Source: Ardenticatenaceae bacterium (GTDB lineage Bacteria; Chloroflexota; Anaerolineae; Promineifilales; Promineifilaceae). From it: DNA of 64,000 bases. Of this stretch, positions 16,914-25,407 are shown piece after piece (the first letter of the stretch is position 1; every line of letters starts with the position of its first letter). The notes under the pieces were generated by a model, which searched no databases, was not told where the DNA came from, and saw only the letters and a program-made list of their open reading frames with translations. Position numbers and translations under genes: made by a program. Where the stretch lies: the NCBI GenBank assembly GCA_020634235.1, contig JACKCB010000001.1, positions 1,674,001 through 1,738,000 on the forward strand, given 5' to 3'.

Positions 16914-17801
16914 ATGTCCACCCTGCACAACCGGACTTTGCCTAACAACCTTATCTTCAGCTTCAGCCTGCTCTTGCTCATGCTTCTCACCGCCTGTGGC
17001 GGAGCAACCGCCACCGCGGTGCCTGTGCCCACCTTCATCCCCACGCTCACCCCCACCTCCGCCATCCCTACCGTCACGCCCACCCCGCCGGCCGTCACCC
17101 CCACCCCAGAACCAAACGCCGTGTTTGAAGGCATCCAATTCACCTATGGCATCTCCCTGACCCAAAGCCTGACGTTCACGCGCAAGCCGGCGGTGCCGCC
17201 AACCGAGAACACCCCATTTTGGGAGGTGGTTCCCGAACTGGTGGAAGTCACCTTCTCCGGCTACATTCACAGTGAAAGTGCCTACCAGCCGGGCATTTTC
17301 TTCTATCCGGTGGCCGAGTTTGGGCCAGATCCGCAGTATGGCCAGGTTTTTATCAACACCCAGCAGCTGCTGCAAGCCCGGCCGGTGTACGTACCTGAGG
17401 GCATCCCCATCCTGCCGGCCAGGCCGCCGTTCAACAACGCCGCCCCACAAATCTTGCAGGCCCACCTGCAATACCTGACTTTTGCCAACGGCAGCGGCGT
17501 GCGTTTTCTCACCCAGTATTCGCAGGTGGCCGAGTTGGTGAACAACTTCAAGCTGTTGTACGTCTTCCAGGGGCTGACGAATGATGGCCGCACCTACATC
17601 GCCGCCGTTTTCCCGGTGGCCAGTGCCATCTTGCCGGCCAGCGGCGAGTTTGTGGCCGCCGATATGGAGGAGTTTGTAGCCAGCTACCCCACCTATCTAG
17701 ACATTACCCGGCAGCAGTTGAATGCCCAGCCGGTTTTCAACTTTACCCCCAGCCTGGCCGATCTGGACGCCCTGTTCCGCTCCATGCGCGTGAATGAGTA
17801 G
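16914..17801 (+). CDS. Lipoprotein of unknown function
   Basis: 295 residues with a lipoprotein signal (LIFSFSLLLLMLLTAC, acceptor Cys28) and a Thr/Pro spacer made of TPT repeats up to about residue 66. A globular domain follows, with no family I recognise (WEVVPELVEVTFSGYIH, VFINTQQLLQARPVYVPEGIPILPARPPF, LVNNFKLLYVFQGLTNDGRTYIAAVFPV). Text of this last kind is seen in surface lipoproteins of filamentous Chloroflexota. A GAGAGGAATAG site precedes the ATG. It is divergent from arfB and convergent with the flavin reductase. Confidence 0.75.
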   Translation: MSTLHNRTLPNNLIFSFSLLLLMLLTACGGATATAVPVPTFIPTLTPTSAIPTVTPTPPAVTPTPEPNAVFEGIQFTYGISLTQSLTFTRKPAVPPTENTPFWEVVPELVEVTFSGYIHSESAYQPGIFFYPVAEFGPDPQYGQVFINTQQLLQARPVYVPEGIPILPARPPFNNAAPQILQAHLQYLTFANGSGVRFLTQYSQVAELVNNFKLLYVFQGLTNDGRTYIAAVFPVASAILPASGEFVAADMEEFVASYPTYLDITRQQLNAQPVFNFTPSLADLDALFRSMRVNE

Positions 17802-17860
17802 CCGGCGGCCGTGTTGTCGCGGTTAGCCACTGCCGGCCAAAGGTGGGGCGCTACGGCCCG

Positions 17861-18352
17861 TCAGTCGCCCAAGTCCAGGCGGCGATAATCCCGGTTCCAG
17901 TAGATGAGCGGTGGCTCCCCCGGCCGGGGCGTGCCCGCCGCCACCACCTGGCCAACGTAGATGGTATGCGTCCCGGCCGGGTGGCGCGCATAAATAGTAC
18001 AATCCAGCCAGGCCAGCGCCTCCGCCAGAATGGGCGCCCCCGTTTTCGCCGCCTGCCAATCCCCCACCGCAAAACGATCCTCATCCTTCAGCCAGGCAAA
18101 GCGATTAGACAGCGCCACCTGCTCCTGGTGCAGCACATTCACCGCAAAAACCGCGCCCGCCTGCTCCAGCAAAGGGTAGGCACTATGCCGGTGGTCAATG
18201 GCCACCATAATCAGCGGCGGCTCCGGTGAAATGGAAGCAAACGCCGAGACGGTGAGGCCGTGAAGCTGGTCCCCGGCTTTCAGCGTGACAATGGTAACCC
18301 CAGAAGGAAAATGGCGCAGCGCGTCGCGAAAAGCCTCGGCTGATACAGTCAT
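17861..18352 (-). CDS. Flavin reductase domain protein (FMN-binding split barrel)
   Basis: 163-residue member of the flavin reductase-like family that supplies reduced FMN/FAD to a partner oxygenase or acts as an NAD(P)H:flavin oxidoreductase. Typical text is FRDALRHFPSGVTIVTL at the start, GLTVSAFASISPEPPLIMVAI and FAVNVLHQEQVALSNRFA, ending DCTIYARHPAGTHTIYVGQVVAAG. The ATG at 18350-18352 has an AGGTG site; two further upstream Met codons are possible. It is 55 bp downstream of the PGM-like gene in the same direction. Confidence 0.88.
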   Translation of the reverse strand: MTVSAEAFRDALRHFPSGVTIVTLKAGDQLHGLTVSAFASISPEPPLIMVAIDHRHSAYPLLEQAGAVFAVNVLHQEQVALSNRFAWLKDEDRFAVGDWQAAKTGAPILAEALAWLDCTIYARHPAGTHTIYVGQVVAAGTPRPGEPPLIYWNRDYRRLDLGD

Positions 18353-18407
18353 GGACACCTCATACTTCATTTGTGTAACGTAATTCGTGATTACCCGCGC
18401 CCGGCGG

Positions 18408-19325
18408 CTAGAGGGCAAGCACCTGGCGGACAGCGGTGGCAATGCCGGTGAGATCATGGATGTGGGCGGCCAGTTCGGCGTGGTTTGCCCCCACCAGAAT
18501 CGTGGGCACCGGGTTGCGCGTATGCTGGCGGTGCGCTTTCTCCTCAATATTACCATGGTCGCTGGTGATGATCAGCAGCCCGGCATCATCCCAGGCGGCC
18601 AGCAGCCCGCCCAGGGCGGCATCGATCATCTCCAGGTGGGCCACAGCTTCAGCCAGACTGCCGCGATGCCCGCTGCGGTCGCTGGGCCAGTGCTCGAAGA
18701 AGCTGAAGGCGTGGCCGCGGGCAATGGCGGCAATTTGCGCCCCGGCCGCGGGCAGGGACATGATGGGCACATCACTATACCCCAGGTAGTCGCGCCACGC
18801 CTGGCCGGTGAAGCCTGGGCTAACCGCCCGGCCGGTGCGCAAATCATCGGCAGTCATCAACGGCAGGCCGGCGCTGGTGGCCGCCAGGGGCACGGCAGAG
18901 AGCAGCCGCTTGCCGCTGTCGATGGCGTCGAAGTAACCCTGCGGATAGGGGGTGATGAGGGCGGCGCTGCGCCCGGCCGCCACTACCTCGTGGAACAGTG
19001 TTCCCTGGCGAATGATGCTGGCCACGGCCTGGTTGGGCTTGGGGCCGTAATGCTCGCCCACCAGTTGGGGCACATTGCGGCCGGTGAGAATGGTGGCCTG
19101 GCCGGTGGCGCTCTGCGGCCGGCCGGGGACGCCCAGGCAGGCATCGGTGGGGATCAGGCTGGCCCGAGGGGTGGTGATGACCCGGCCGGGGTGGTTGAGA
19201 TACCACCCTTCGCCCAGCAGCGCGGTCAGGTTGGGCAGGTGCGCGGTTACAAACGGATTCACCGCCGCGTCCGCGCTGCCCAACCCCACCCCATCCATAA
19301 AAAACAGATGCACACAGCGCGTCAT
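18408..19325 (-). CDS. Alkaline phosphatase-superfamily metalloenzyme (phosphoglycerate mutase-like)
   Basis: 305 residues, shorter than true cofactor-independent phosphoglycerate mutase (about 510). The metal-binding framework is visible: FFMDGVGLGS at the N-terminus (metal Asp), an SATGQATILTGRN nucleophile region where Thr or Ser would be the active residue, and LLIITSDHGNIEEKAHRQHTRNPVPTILVG at the C-terminus carrying the Asp-His and His ligands. No insertion domain like that of iPGM is seen. Substrate is unknown; small family members in Chloroflexota and Firmicutes are annotated only as metalloenzymes. Confidence 0.8.
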   Translation of the reverse strand: MTRCVHLFFMDGVGLGSADAAVNPFVTAHLPNLTALLGEGWYLNHPGRVITTPRASLIPTDACLGVPGRPQSATGQATILTGRNVPQLVGEHYGPKPNQAVASIIRQGTLFHEVVAAGRSAALITPYPQGYFDAIDSGKRLLSAVPLAATSAGLPLMTADDLRTGRAVSPGFTGQAWRDYLGYSDVPIMSLPAAGAQIAAIARGHAFSFFEHWPSDRSGHRGSLAEAVAHLEMIDAALGGLLAAWDDAGLLIITSDHGNIEEKAHRQHTRNPVPTILVGANHAELAAHIHDLTGIATAVRQVLAL

Positions 19326-19399
19326 GAATGTCCTGTCCTCACCAACTGGGAATCACAACCTGGCTTGCAGCCCGTATGATACGGCCACTTAACCCGGAA

Positions 19400-19451
19400 C
19401 ACAAAACCGGGTTCCTGTCCAATGCCGGCGGCAAGCGAACAGGAACCCGGT
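19400..19451 (-). terminator. Intrinsic terminator after the cyclophilin gene
   Basis: A perfect 13-bp stem, ACCGGGTTCCTGT (19406-19418) and its complement (19439-19451), with a 20-nt loop. On the reverse strand it is followed by TTTTGTGTT, 23 bp beyond the cyclophilin stop. Confidence 0.75.
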
Positions 19452-19474
19452 ATCAGCACAGACTGGCAGGCTGC

Positions 19475-19960
19475 TTATTTCTCGATGATCGTCACTGAGG
19501 TCATCGCGTCGCCCTGGCGAATGGCATCGACCACGTCTTGCCCTTTGGTCACCTTGCCAAATACCGTGTGGCGGTTGTTCAGGTGGGGCTGCGGCGCGTG
19601 GGTAATGAAAAACTGGCTGCCGTTGGTGTTGGGTCCGGCATTCGCCATAGAGAGCGAACCCGTCTCGTGGCGCAGGGGGTTCCCCTTGAACTCGTCTTCA
19701 AAACGGTAGCCGGGGCCGCCCCGGCCGGTGCCGGTCGGGTCGCCACCCTGGATCATGAAATTGGGTATTACGCGGTGGAAGGTAACGCCATCATAGAAGC
19801 CTTCACGGGCCAGGAAGACGAAGTTGTTAACCGTCTTCGGGGCGTATTGGGGCTGCAGCTCGATCTCAATCGTGCCTTTGGCGGTGGCAATCACTGCCGT
19901 ATATGCTTTCTTAACGTCAATTAGCATCTCGGGGGGATTCTTGTACTGTTTGCTGGTCAT
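19475..19960 (-). CDS. Peptidyl-prolyl cis-trans isomerase, cyclophilin type
   Basis: 161-residue cyclophilin without a signal peptide, so cytoplasmic. The conserved core is all present: FHRVIPNFMIQGGDPTGTGRGGPGYRFEDEF in successive pieces, SLSMANAGPNTNGSQFFIT, and HLNNRHTVFGKVTKGQDVVDAI. Active-site Arg is in FHRVI. The ATG at 19958-19960 has a GGAGAAAATT site; a longer upstream frame is not coding. It stands alone, with a clear terminator downstream. Confidence 0.95.
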   Translation of the reverse strand: MTSKQYKNPPEMLIDVKKAYTAVIATAKGTIEIELQPQYAPKTVNNFVFLAREGFYDGVTFHRVIPNFMIQGGDPTGTGRGGPGYRFEDEFKGNPLRHETGSLSMANAGPNTNGSQFFITHAPQPHLNNRHTVFGKVTKGQDVVDAIRQGDAMTSVTIIEK

Positions 19961-20118
19961 AATTTTCTCCTTAAAGCGTATTGGCCGGCCAGCTTGCAAA
20001 CTGCCGGCTGCCGGCAGATTATACACGGCCCGGCCGGAGATTGAAATGGCGCGGTTGCCACGCCACTGACCTGATTGTAGAATAGCCACTAACTTTGGCG
20101 TGCAAGAGGAACAGACCC

Positions 20119-20526
20119 ATGACCCAGCAAATTTGCCCCAACTGCCGGCAGGCGAACAGCCTGGACAACCAGTTTTGTGCCCGGTGCGGCCAGAGCCTGT
20201 CGCCTTATGTGCTTGGACCTCGCCGGGATACGGCGATGACCGTGGGCAGTGGTCGGTTGCTCCCTGGCCCCACGATGAAGCAGGTTGGCCAGGCCGTTGC
20301 GGTGAGCCTGGTGGCCCTGGCGGCCGAAGCCAGCGTGGCCTGGCTGCGGCGGCGCGTGCGCCAGATGAGCGCGCCGCCACCCGCCCAAACGGCTGTTGTC
20401 CCCCGGCCGGGTAAGTCACAGCCCAAAACCGTGGTCAGCCAGCGCACCGTGCAGGTGTGGCAAAATGGCCGGCTAACCGGGCAACTGGTGGAGCAATCTG
20501 TCTGGCAAGAAGGGGAACCTCAGTAG
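20119..20526 (+). CDS. Small zinc-ribbon protein, unknown function
   Basis: 135 residues. The N-terminus has a zinc ribbon, CPNCRQANSLDNQFCARCG. A moderately hydrophobic Ala/Val-rich stretch follows (VGQAVAVSLVALAAEASVAWL), which may be a single membrane helix, and a basic, Pro/Gln-rich tail. The 3' end overlaps the convergent gene by 7 bp (20520-20526). The zinc-ribbon-plus-helix form is common among short bacterial membrane proteins of unknown role. Confidence 0.7.
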   Translation: MTQQICPNCRQANSLDNQFCARCGQSLSPYVLGPRRDTAMTVGSGRLLPGPTMKQVGQAVAVSLVALAAEASVAWLRRRVRQMSAPPPAQTAVVPRPGKSQPKTVVSQRTVQVWQNGRLTGQLVEQSVWQEGEPQ

Positions 20527-21479
20527 GGGGTGCCGGGGCAGGTGGCCATGCCCGCGTGGCTGCCCACCCGTTTCACCATGCGCAAGCCATCCCAACGCTC
20601 GCCAATGGCCGCCAGAATACCATCGTGAATGGCCCAGGCCCGGCCGCGGATGCTAAGCCACTGCTCCGACCGGCGAAAGGGCGTACTGCCGTCCAAGGCC
20701 TGGTGCAGCTCACCCCCCGGCTGGAACTCCTGGTGAATCCGCTGCATGAGCTTGCGGCCGTGCACGTAGTAAAAGCCGCGCCGCTCGAACAGGCAGGCGG
20801 CCACGTAGGTGAGCGGCTCCAGGTAGATACTCTCATGTCCCAACAGCATTAGAAACGCTTCCATATGCTCCACCGCCAGGCGAGAGCCACGCAAACCGCT
20901 GCGCACCTGGCCCGGGGCCAGGCCGGCCTGCATGGCGGCCTCCTCAGCGGCTACATTGCGGTGCACGGTGCCAAACAGCGTCGGCTCCCCGGCCGGGGAG
21001 CGGTCAATGTCGTAGCGGGGGCTGTCGGGGTTGTTCATCACCAGCAGTTCGCAGTCAATGCCGTTAAACCCATTGTCGGCCAGCTGCAGGGTAATGATGG
21101 GGTCAAGTGCTCCCGGCCGGTGACGCGCTTCGATAATCACCACGCCCCTTTCCTTGGGCGCATACAACTGGACCAGTTCGTGGCCCTGTTTGTCGCGCCA
21201 GGTAAGGGGGTTGATGCCGGTGGCGGTCAGCAACTGGGCCGGCAGCAGCGTGCGGTAAATGCGCTTTTGCACGCCGGCCGAGAAGCGATTGATGGCCTGA
21301 AGGGGAACAGGCAGCTCCGGATCGCGGATCAGGCGCAGGGCCGGCACGGCCAGCGCGCGCAAATCCACCGCTTCATCCGTCTCCGCGGCCAAGGTATGCT
21401 GCAGTTCGCGCAGCTTGGCCAGAATGGGGTGGGGTGTTTCTGGTACGGCGTTGTTGCCAGAAGTGTCGTCCATGGTCAT
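20520..21479 (-). CDS. Conserved-looking hypothetical protein
   Basis: 319 residues, soluble, with no signal peptide and no domain I recognise. Notable blocks are LYAPKERGVVIIEARHRPGALDPIITLQLADN, then LFGTVHRNVAAEEAAMQ and YLEPLTYVAACLFERRGFYYVHGRKLM, followed by GRAWAIHDGILAAIGERWDGLRMVK. Two start codons (21479 and 21473) are equally possible. It lies 8 bp downstream of ruvC in the same direction, so it is probably cotranscribed with yebC and ruvC, in the place where ruvA often sits. Confidence 0.7.
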   Translation of the reverse strand: MTMDDTSGNNAVPETPHPILAKLRELQHTLAAETDEAVDLRALAVPALRLIRDPELPVPLQAINRFSAGVQKRIYRTLLPAQLLTATGINPLTWRDKQGHELVQLYAPKERGVVIIEARHRPGALDPIITLQLADNGFNGIDCELLVMNNPDSPRYDIDRSPAGEPTLFGTVHRNVAAEEAAMQAGLAPGQVRSGLRGSRLAVEHMEAFLMLLGHESIYLEPLTYVAACLFERRGFYYVHGRKLMQRIHQEFQPGGELHQALDGSTPFRRSEQWLSIRGRAWAIHDGILAAIGERWDGLRMVKRVGSHAGMATCPGTPY

Positions 21480-21487
21480 AAGGGCAT

Positions 21488-21979
21488 CTACTCGGCCATC
21501 AAGCTGCTATAACGGTGGTATTGATAACAGGTAATGGCCACCGCCAGACCGTCGGCAGCATCATCCGGCCGGGGTGTTTCCGCCAGGTTCAGCAAATTGC
21601 GCACCATCATCTGCATCTGCTGCTTGTCTGCCTTGCCATAGCCGGTGATGGCCTCTTTGATCTTGGGCGGCGAAAACTCGGCTACCGGCAGGCCGGCCTG
21701 GGCCAGGGCCAGCAGCAAAACGCCGCGCGCCTGCCCCACACTGATGGCTGTGGTGATGTTGCGGCCAAAGAAAAGCTCCTCGACCCCGGCCGCGTCGGGT
21801 TGGTACGTGGTGAGCAGCGCTTGCAGCGCCTCATGAATGGCCAGCAGACGCGCCGGGGTGGGCAACCCGGCCGGGGTCGCAATAACCCCATACGTCACCA
21901 CCTGCATCTCGCCGTCTATCACGTCGATGATGCCATAGCCGGTTGTGGCCGTGCCGGGGTCCAACCCTAAAATACGCAC
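21488..21979 (-). CDS. ruvC: Crossover junction endodeoxyribonuclease RuvC
   Basis: Holliday-junction resolvase, 163 residues. Catalytic acidic residues are in the expected places: Asp7 in RILGLDPGTATTGYG, the Glu of AGVEELFFGRN, and the Asp pair in RPDDAADGLAVAITCY. QARGVLLLALAQAGLPVAEFSPPKIKEAITGYGKADKQQ is the standard middle block. Follows yebC by about 47 bp, a very common pairing. The C-terminal tail is ordinary. Confidence 0.96.
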   Translation of the reverse strand: MRILGLDPGTATTGYGIIDVIDGEMQVVTYGVIATPAGLPTPARLLAIHEALQALLTTYQPDAAGVEELFFGRNITTAISVGQARGVLLLALAQAGLPVAEFSPPKIKEAITGYGKADKQQMQMMVRNLLNLAETPRPDDAADGLAVAITCYQYHRYSSLMAE

Positions 21980-22026
21980 CAGCTTCCTTGCAAGACAGTG
22001 GCCATCTGAGGCGCTCTCAGACTATC

Positions 22027-22785
22027 TCAACTCACCTCAATCGCCGCCAACGCCTCATCCGTAATTTCCAGCGTCGAATAGACATCCTGCACGTCGTCTA
22101 GCTCCTCCAGACGCTCGATAACCCCCATCACCTGCAGCGCCTGGGCCTGGTCCAGGGGCAGCGGATTGTTGGGGTCGTAGATCACGGTGGCCTCTTCCAT
22201 TTCATAGCCGCCATCTTCCAGTGCCGTGCGCACCGCGGCAAAACTCTCCAGGTCGGTGTAGATTTCCGTCGAACCATCCAAGAACTGTACATCGTCCGCA
22301 CCGGCATCCACGGCCACCATGAACAGCTCATCCTGAGCGTCCTGCGCCAGGTCCCCTTCGATGGTGATGAAACCTTTGCGCGTGAACTGCCAGGCTACCG
22401 CGCCCGCTTCGGCCATGCTGCCACCATATTTGTTCAATACATGGCGAATGTCGGCCACGGCCCGGTTGCGATTGTCGGTGACTACCTCTACCAGAACACC
22501 TACGCCGTGCGGCGCGTACCCTTCGTAGACCGCTTCAATGTATTCGGCCCCTTCCAGCTCACCGGTGCCCCGCTTGATGGCCCGCTCGATGTTGTCTTTG
22601 GGCATGTTAGCGGCTTTGGCTTTGGCCACCACCAACCGCAGACGGTTGTTGGTTTCGGGATCGCCCCCGCCCTCTCGCGCAGCAATGGTGATTTCTTTGG
22701 CAATGCGGGTGAAGATTTTGCCGCGCTTGGCGTCTACGGCGGCCTTTTTGTGTTTGATGGTAGACCATTTTGAATGACCAGACAT
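22027..22785 (-). CDS. yebC: YebC/PmpR family protein
   Basis: 252 residues, full family length. It opens MSGHSKWSTIKHKKAAVDAKRGKIFTRIAKEI, continues RLRLVVAKAKAANMPKDNIERAIKRGTGE and has GGSMAEAGAVAWQFTRKG in the middle domain. Family members have been described as transcriptional regulators and, more recently, as factors that relieve ribosome stalling at proline-rich stretches; either is consistent here. A strong AGGAGATAAGCG site precedes the ATG. Confidence 0.96.
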   Translation of the reverse strand: MSGHSKWSTIKHKKAAVDAKRGKIFTRIAKEITIAAREGGGDPETNNRLRLVVAKAKAANMPKDNIERAIKRGTGELEGAEYIEAVYEGYAPHGVGVLVEVVTDNRNRAVADIRHVLNKYGGSMAEAGAVAWQFTRKGFITIEGDLAQDAQDELFMVAVDAGADDVQFLDGSTEIYTDLESFAAVRTALEDGGYEMEEATVIYDPNNPLPLDQAQALQVMGVIERLEELDDVQDVYSTLEITDEALAAIEVS

Positions 22786-22928
22786 CGCTTATCTCCTCAA
22801 GATGTTGTCGCTTTGGGCTCGAGCGAACAGGCTTGGATTTTGGGATGATGGACTGCAATCTGGCGGGCCTGACGTTGAGGGTGGCAGCAAGATTACAGGA
22901 TACCATTCGTCTCACCCGCGTGGATTGG

Positions 22929-22937
22929 ATTATAGCA
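22929..22937 (-). promoter_or_regulatory. Possible extended -10 promoter of yebC-ruvC
   Basis: Reverse strand TGC-TATAAT, an extended -10 box about 145 bp upstream of yebC. No good -35 box is present. Confidence 0.3.
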
Positions 22938-23068
22938 CACATGGGAAGATGCAGGGAGAGGCCCCGGCCGGGGTCACAGCAGTCGCCGCCCGGCGTTTCG
23001 CCAGATAACTGCTCTCAGACCGCGTATTGGCGGGCAGGACCTGGGCGTAGGCGAGCGTTGGCAAGACA

Positions 23069-24379
23069 CTAGCCAGGGAAGAGCTGGCGCATAACACTGG
23101 GCGCGAACTGCTCCGCCATGGTGCTGCTCAGGCTGCCAGTCTGGCAAATCTCCTGGTAAAGCTGGCCGCTGCGCCGCAGCCGCCGTTCCTGCGTCTCCGG
23201 GTCCAGCGAATACAGGCCAAAGCGCTGCGTCCAGCCGCGATCCCACTCGAAATTGTCGGTCAGGGTCCAGTGGTAGTAGCCCATGACCGGCCAATTGAAG
23301 TTGACGGCGCGCCACACTTCGCGCAGGTGGGTGAGCAAGAAGGCGCTGCGCAGCTTGTCGGCCTTGTCGGGCAGGCCGTTCTCGGTAATGAGGATGGGCT
23401 TCTGATAGCGCATTACGTGTTTGATGACCCGGAACAACCCGGCCGGGTACAGTTCCCCGTAATCCCCATCGCTAATCACCGCCCCGGCCGGCCATTCCCG
23501 CTCCAGGCCATGCAAAAAACGCATGTAATAGCGCGTGTAATAGTTAATACCCACAAAGTCAAAGGTATTGGCCAGGTGCTTAATGCGCCCCCGGCGAATT
23601 GGCCAGCGCAGGCGGCCATCTTGCATGGCCAGCATCCACCAGTCATTAAACGCCCAGGAGACCTCGGTGGACCACCATCGATCCAGCAAGTGTCCCTCGC
23701 GCCGCGGCTCAAAGACGGCCATGTTCTTGGCCACACCCACCATCGCGGCCGGGGACACCTCCTTGATGGCATGGTATGCCGCCGCATGGCAGCGCAGCAA
23801 ATTCGGCAGCGCCTGCCGGGCCGCGCTTGTACCACGCCTTTGCGGGGGCGGGAAATCCGCGCTGAGGTAGCGCAAGAAGATATAGACCATCGGTTCGTTG
23901 ATGGTGATCCATTTCGGCACCAGATCCCCCAGCGCAGTGGCCACCCGCGAAGCATAGCGCTTGAAGTAGTCGACCACCACGTCGCTGGAAAAATCCCCTT
24001 TCTCTACCAGCCACAGCGGGTTAGAGAAGTGGTGCAGGGTAACCATGGGTTCAATCCCCCGGTCGTGCATCGCCTGCAAAATCTGGCGGTAGCGGTCCAG
24101 GGCAGCCTCGTTGAAGACGCTAGGCTCCGGTTCGATACGGCTCCATTCCAGCGAGAGCCGGTGCGCGTTGGTGCCTAGCCCGGCGGCCAGGTCCAGGTCG
24201 GCTTCGGCGTTTTCCCACCAATCGCACGCCCGGCCGGAGCGCTGATCCTCCAGGATGCTGCCTTCCGCCGCCTCCCATGGCCACCAGTCGCTGTTGGTGT
24301 TGTTACCCTCTACCTGGTAGGCGGAAGTTGCCGTTCCCCACAGAAAATCGGACGGGAAGTTCATTGTTGCATGCGCCAT
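23069..24379 (-). CDS. Family 1 glycoside hydrolase (beta-glucosidase-like)
   Basis: 436-residue retaining beta-glycosidase without a signal peptide, so probably cytoplasmic. It has the GH1 N-terminal signature FLWGTATSAYQVEG, the acid/base Glu162 in ITINEPM, and the nucleophile Glu333 in ILITENGLPD. HHFSNPLWL and the aglycone-site region YYHWTLTDNFEWDRGWTQRFGL complete the barrel. The second residue of the usual NEP/ENG pairs is intact, so activity is expected; sugar specificity cannot be told from motifs. Confidence 0.93.
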   Translation of the reverse strand: MAHATMNFPSDFLWGTATSAYQVEGNNTNSDWWPWEAAEGSILEDQRSGRACDWWENAEADLDLAAGLGTNAHRLSLEWSRIEPEPSVFNEAALDRYRQILQAMHDRGIEPMVTLHHFSNPLWLVEKGDFSSDVVVDYFKRYASRVATALGDLVPKWITINEPMVYIFLRYLSADFPPPQRRGTSAARQALPNLLRCHAAAYHAIKEVSPAAMVGVAKNMAVFEPRREGHLLDRWWSTEVSWAFNDWWMLAMQDGRLRWPIRRGRIKHLANTFDFVGINYYTRYYMRFLHGLEREWPAGAVISDGDYGELYPAGLFRVIKHVMRYQKPILITENGLPDKADKLRSAFLLTHLREVWRAVNFNWPVMGYYHWTLTDNFEWDRGWTQRFGLYSLDPETQERRLRRSGQLYQEICQTGSLSSTMAEQFAPSVMRQLFPG

Positions 24380-24510
24380 GGCTTGCTACCTTAATTGACG
24401 AAAGGCTGGCGGCCAACGCGGTGCCCGGCCGGGGATTTCCAACTGCCAGCAATTGTATCACGCACAGTTGAAAGGGCTACGCCCCGGCCGGGTACCGCGC
24501 CCCACCAGGT

Positions 24511-24583
24511 TTGACCGTTTAGAGTGGATAATATATATTTCCTATTTGTACGCGTTGTTCAATCAAAATCCAGTTGTTATACT
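24511..24583 (+). promoter_or_regulatory. Two candidate promoters for the V4R-response regulator pair
   Basis: First, TTGACC (24511-24516), 17 bp, TATATT (24534-24539). Second, TTGTTC (24555-24560), 17 bp, TATACT (24578-24583). The region is markedly AT-rich, with TATATATTT. The 282-bp gap from 24380 holds no gene. Confidence 0.45.
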
Positions 24584-24661
24584 TGTGCACCAACTGCTTA
24601 GTTTTCTCGTTCTTTCCAAGGAATTGTCCTACAACCAGGTTGCACGACGGCGGAGGTTCTT

Positions 24662-25297
24662 GTGCGAGACTTAGTTCCACCAAGTGGTTTCTACTATCCA
24701 AACAAAATGGGGCGCATCTTCTTGCTGGCCCTAGAAGAAGTCATGGGGCGCAACGGTCTCAATGCCCTGCTGAATCTAATCGAACTGCGAGAGTACATCC
24801 AGGAACTACCGCCTGACAATCTGGAACGGGAATTTGACTTCGCCAACATCACCAACCTGAACAAAGGGCTGGAAGACATCTACGGTCCACGTGGGGGCCG
24901 TGGCCTGGCCTTGCGCGGCGGGCGAGCCATTTTTGCCCGAGGGCTGAAGGGCTTTGGCGCTCTGGCCGGCGTCGGCGACCTGGCGTTCAAAGTTCTGCCG
25001 CTAAGGACCAAGCTGCGCATTGGCGTTCCGGCTGTGGCCCGCATTTTCACCCAGTTCAGCGACCAGGTAAGCCGCGTAGAAGATCATGGCGAGTACTTCA
25101 TGTACTACATCGATCGCTGCTCCATGTGCTGGGGGCGGGAAACTGATCGCCCGGTTGGCTATATCGCGGTGGGCATTCTGCAGGAAACGCTGCGCTGGGT
25201 TAGCGGCGGCCTGGAGTTTCGGGTTGAGGAATTGGAGTGCATTGGTATGGGAGCCGAAATCGGCGTCTTCCGCATTGACAAGGAACCCATTCGCTAG
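24662..25297 (+). CDS. V4R-like sensor domain protein
   Basis: 211 residues, soluble. The C-terminal half looks like a V4R (4-vinyl reductase) small-molecule-binding domain: FMYYIDRCSMCWGRETDRPVGYIAVGILQETLRWVSGG, then FRVEELECIGMGAEIGVFRI, with Cys residues clustered as in that family. The N-terminal half (LALEEVMGRNGLNALLNLIEL) resembles the helical lead-in seen in V4R proteins. The start is a GTG with a GGAGG site 4-5 bp upstream. It precedes a response regulator by 110 bp in the same direction, suggesting a sensor-regulator partnership. Confidence 0.7.
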   Translation: MRDLVPPSGFYYPNKMGRIFLLALEEVMGRNGLNALLNLIELREYIQELPPDNLEREFDFANITNLNKGLEDIYGPRGGRGLALRGGRAIFARGLKGFGALAGVGDLAFKVLPLRTKLRIGVPAVARIFTQFSDQVSRVEDHGEYFMYYIDRCSMCWGRETDRPVGYIAVGILQETLRWVSGGLEFRVEELECIGMGAEIGVFRIDKEPIR

Positions 25298-25407
25298 ACG
25301 CTGAGCAGGGTTGGTTGGCTCTTTCGGGCCAGACGCAGTTGGCCGCTGGTGGCGGCTGACACGCCCGGCCGGGACAAGATTTGGCATACTACCCAGGACA
25401 TTCACCG

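Noticed and set aside
24522..24545. Possible fourth DnaA box and AT-rich tract before the V4R gene
   Set aside because: On the reverse strand TTATCCACT has one mismatch and is single; the AT-rich tract is explained by the two predicted promoters.
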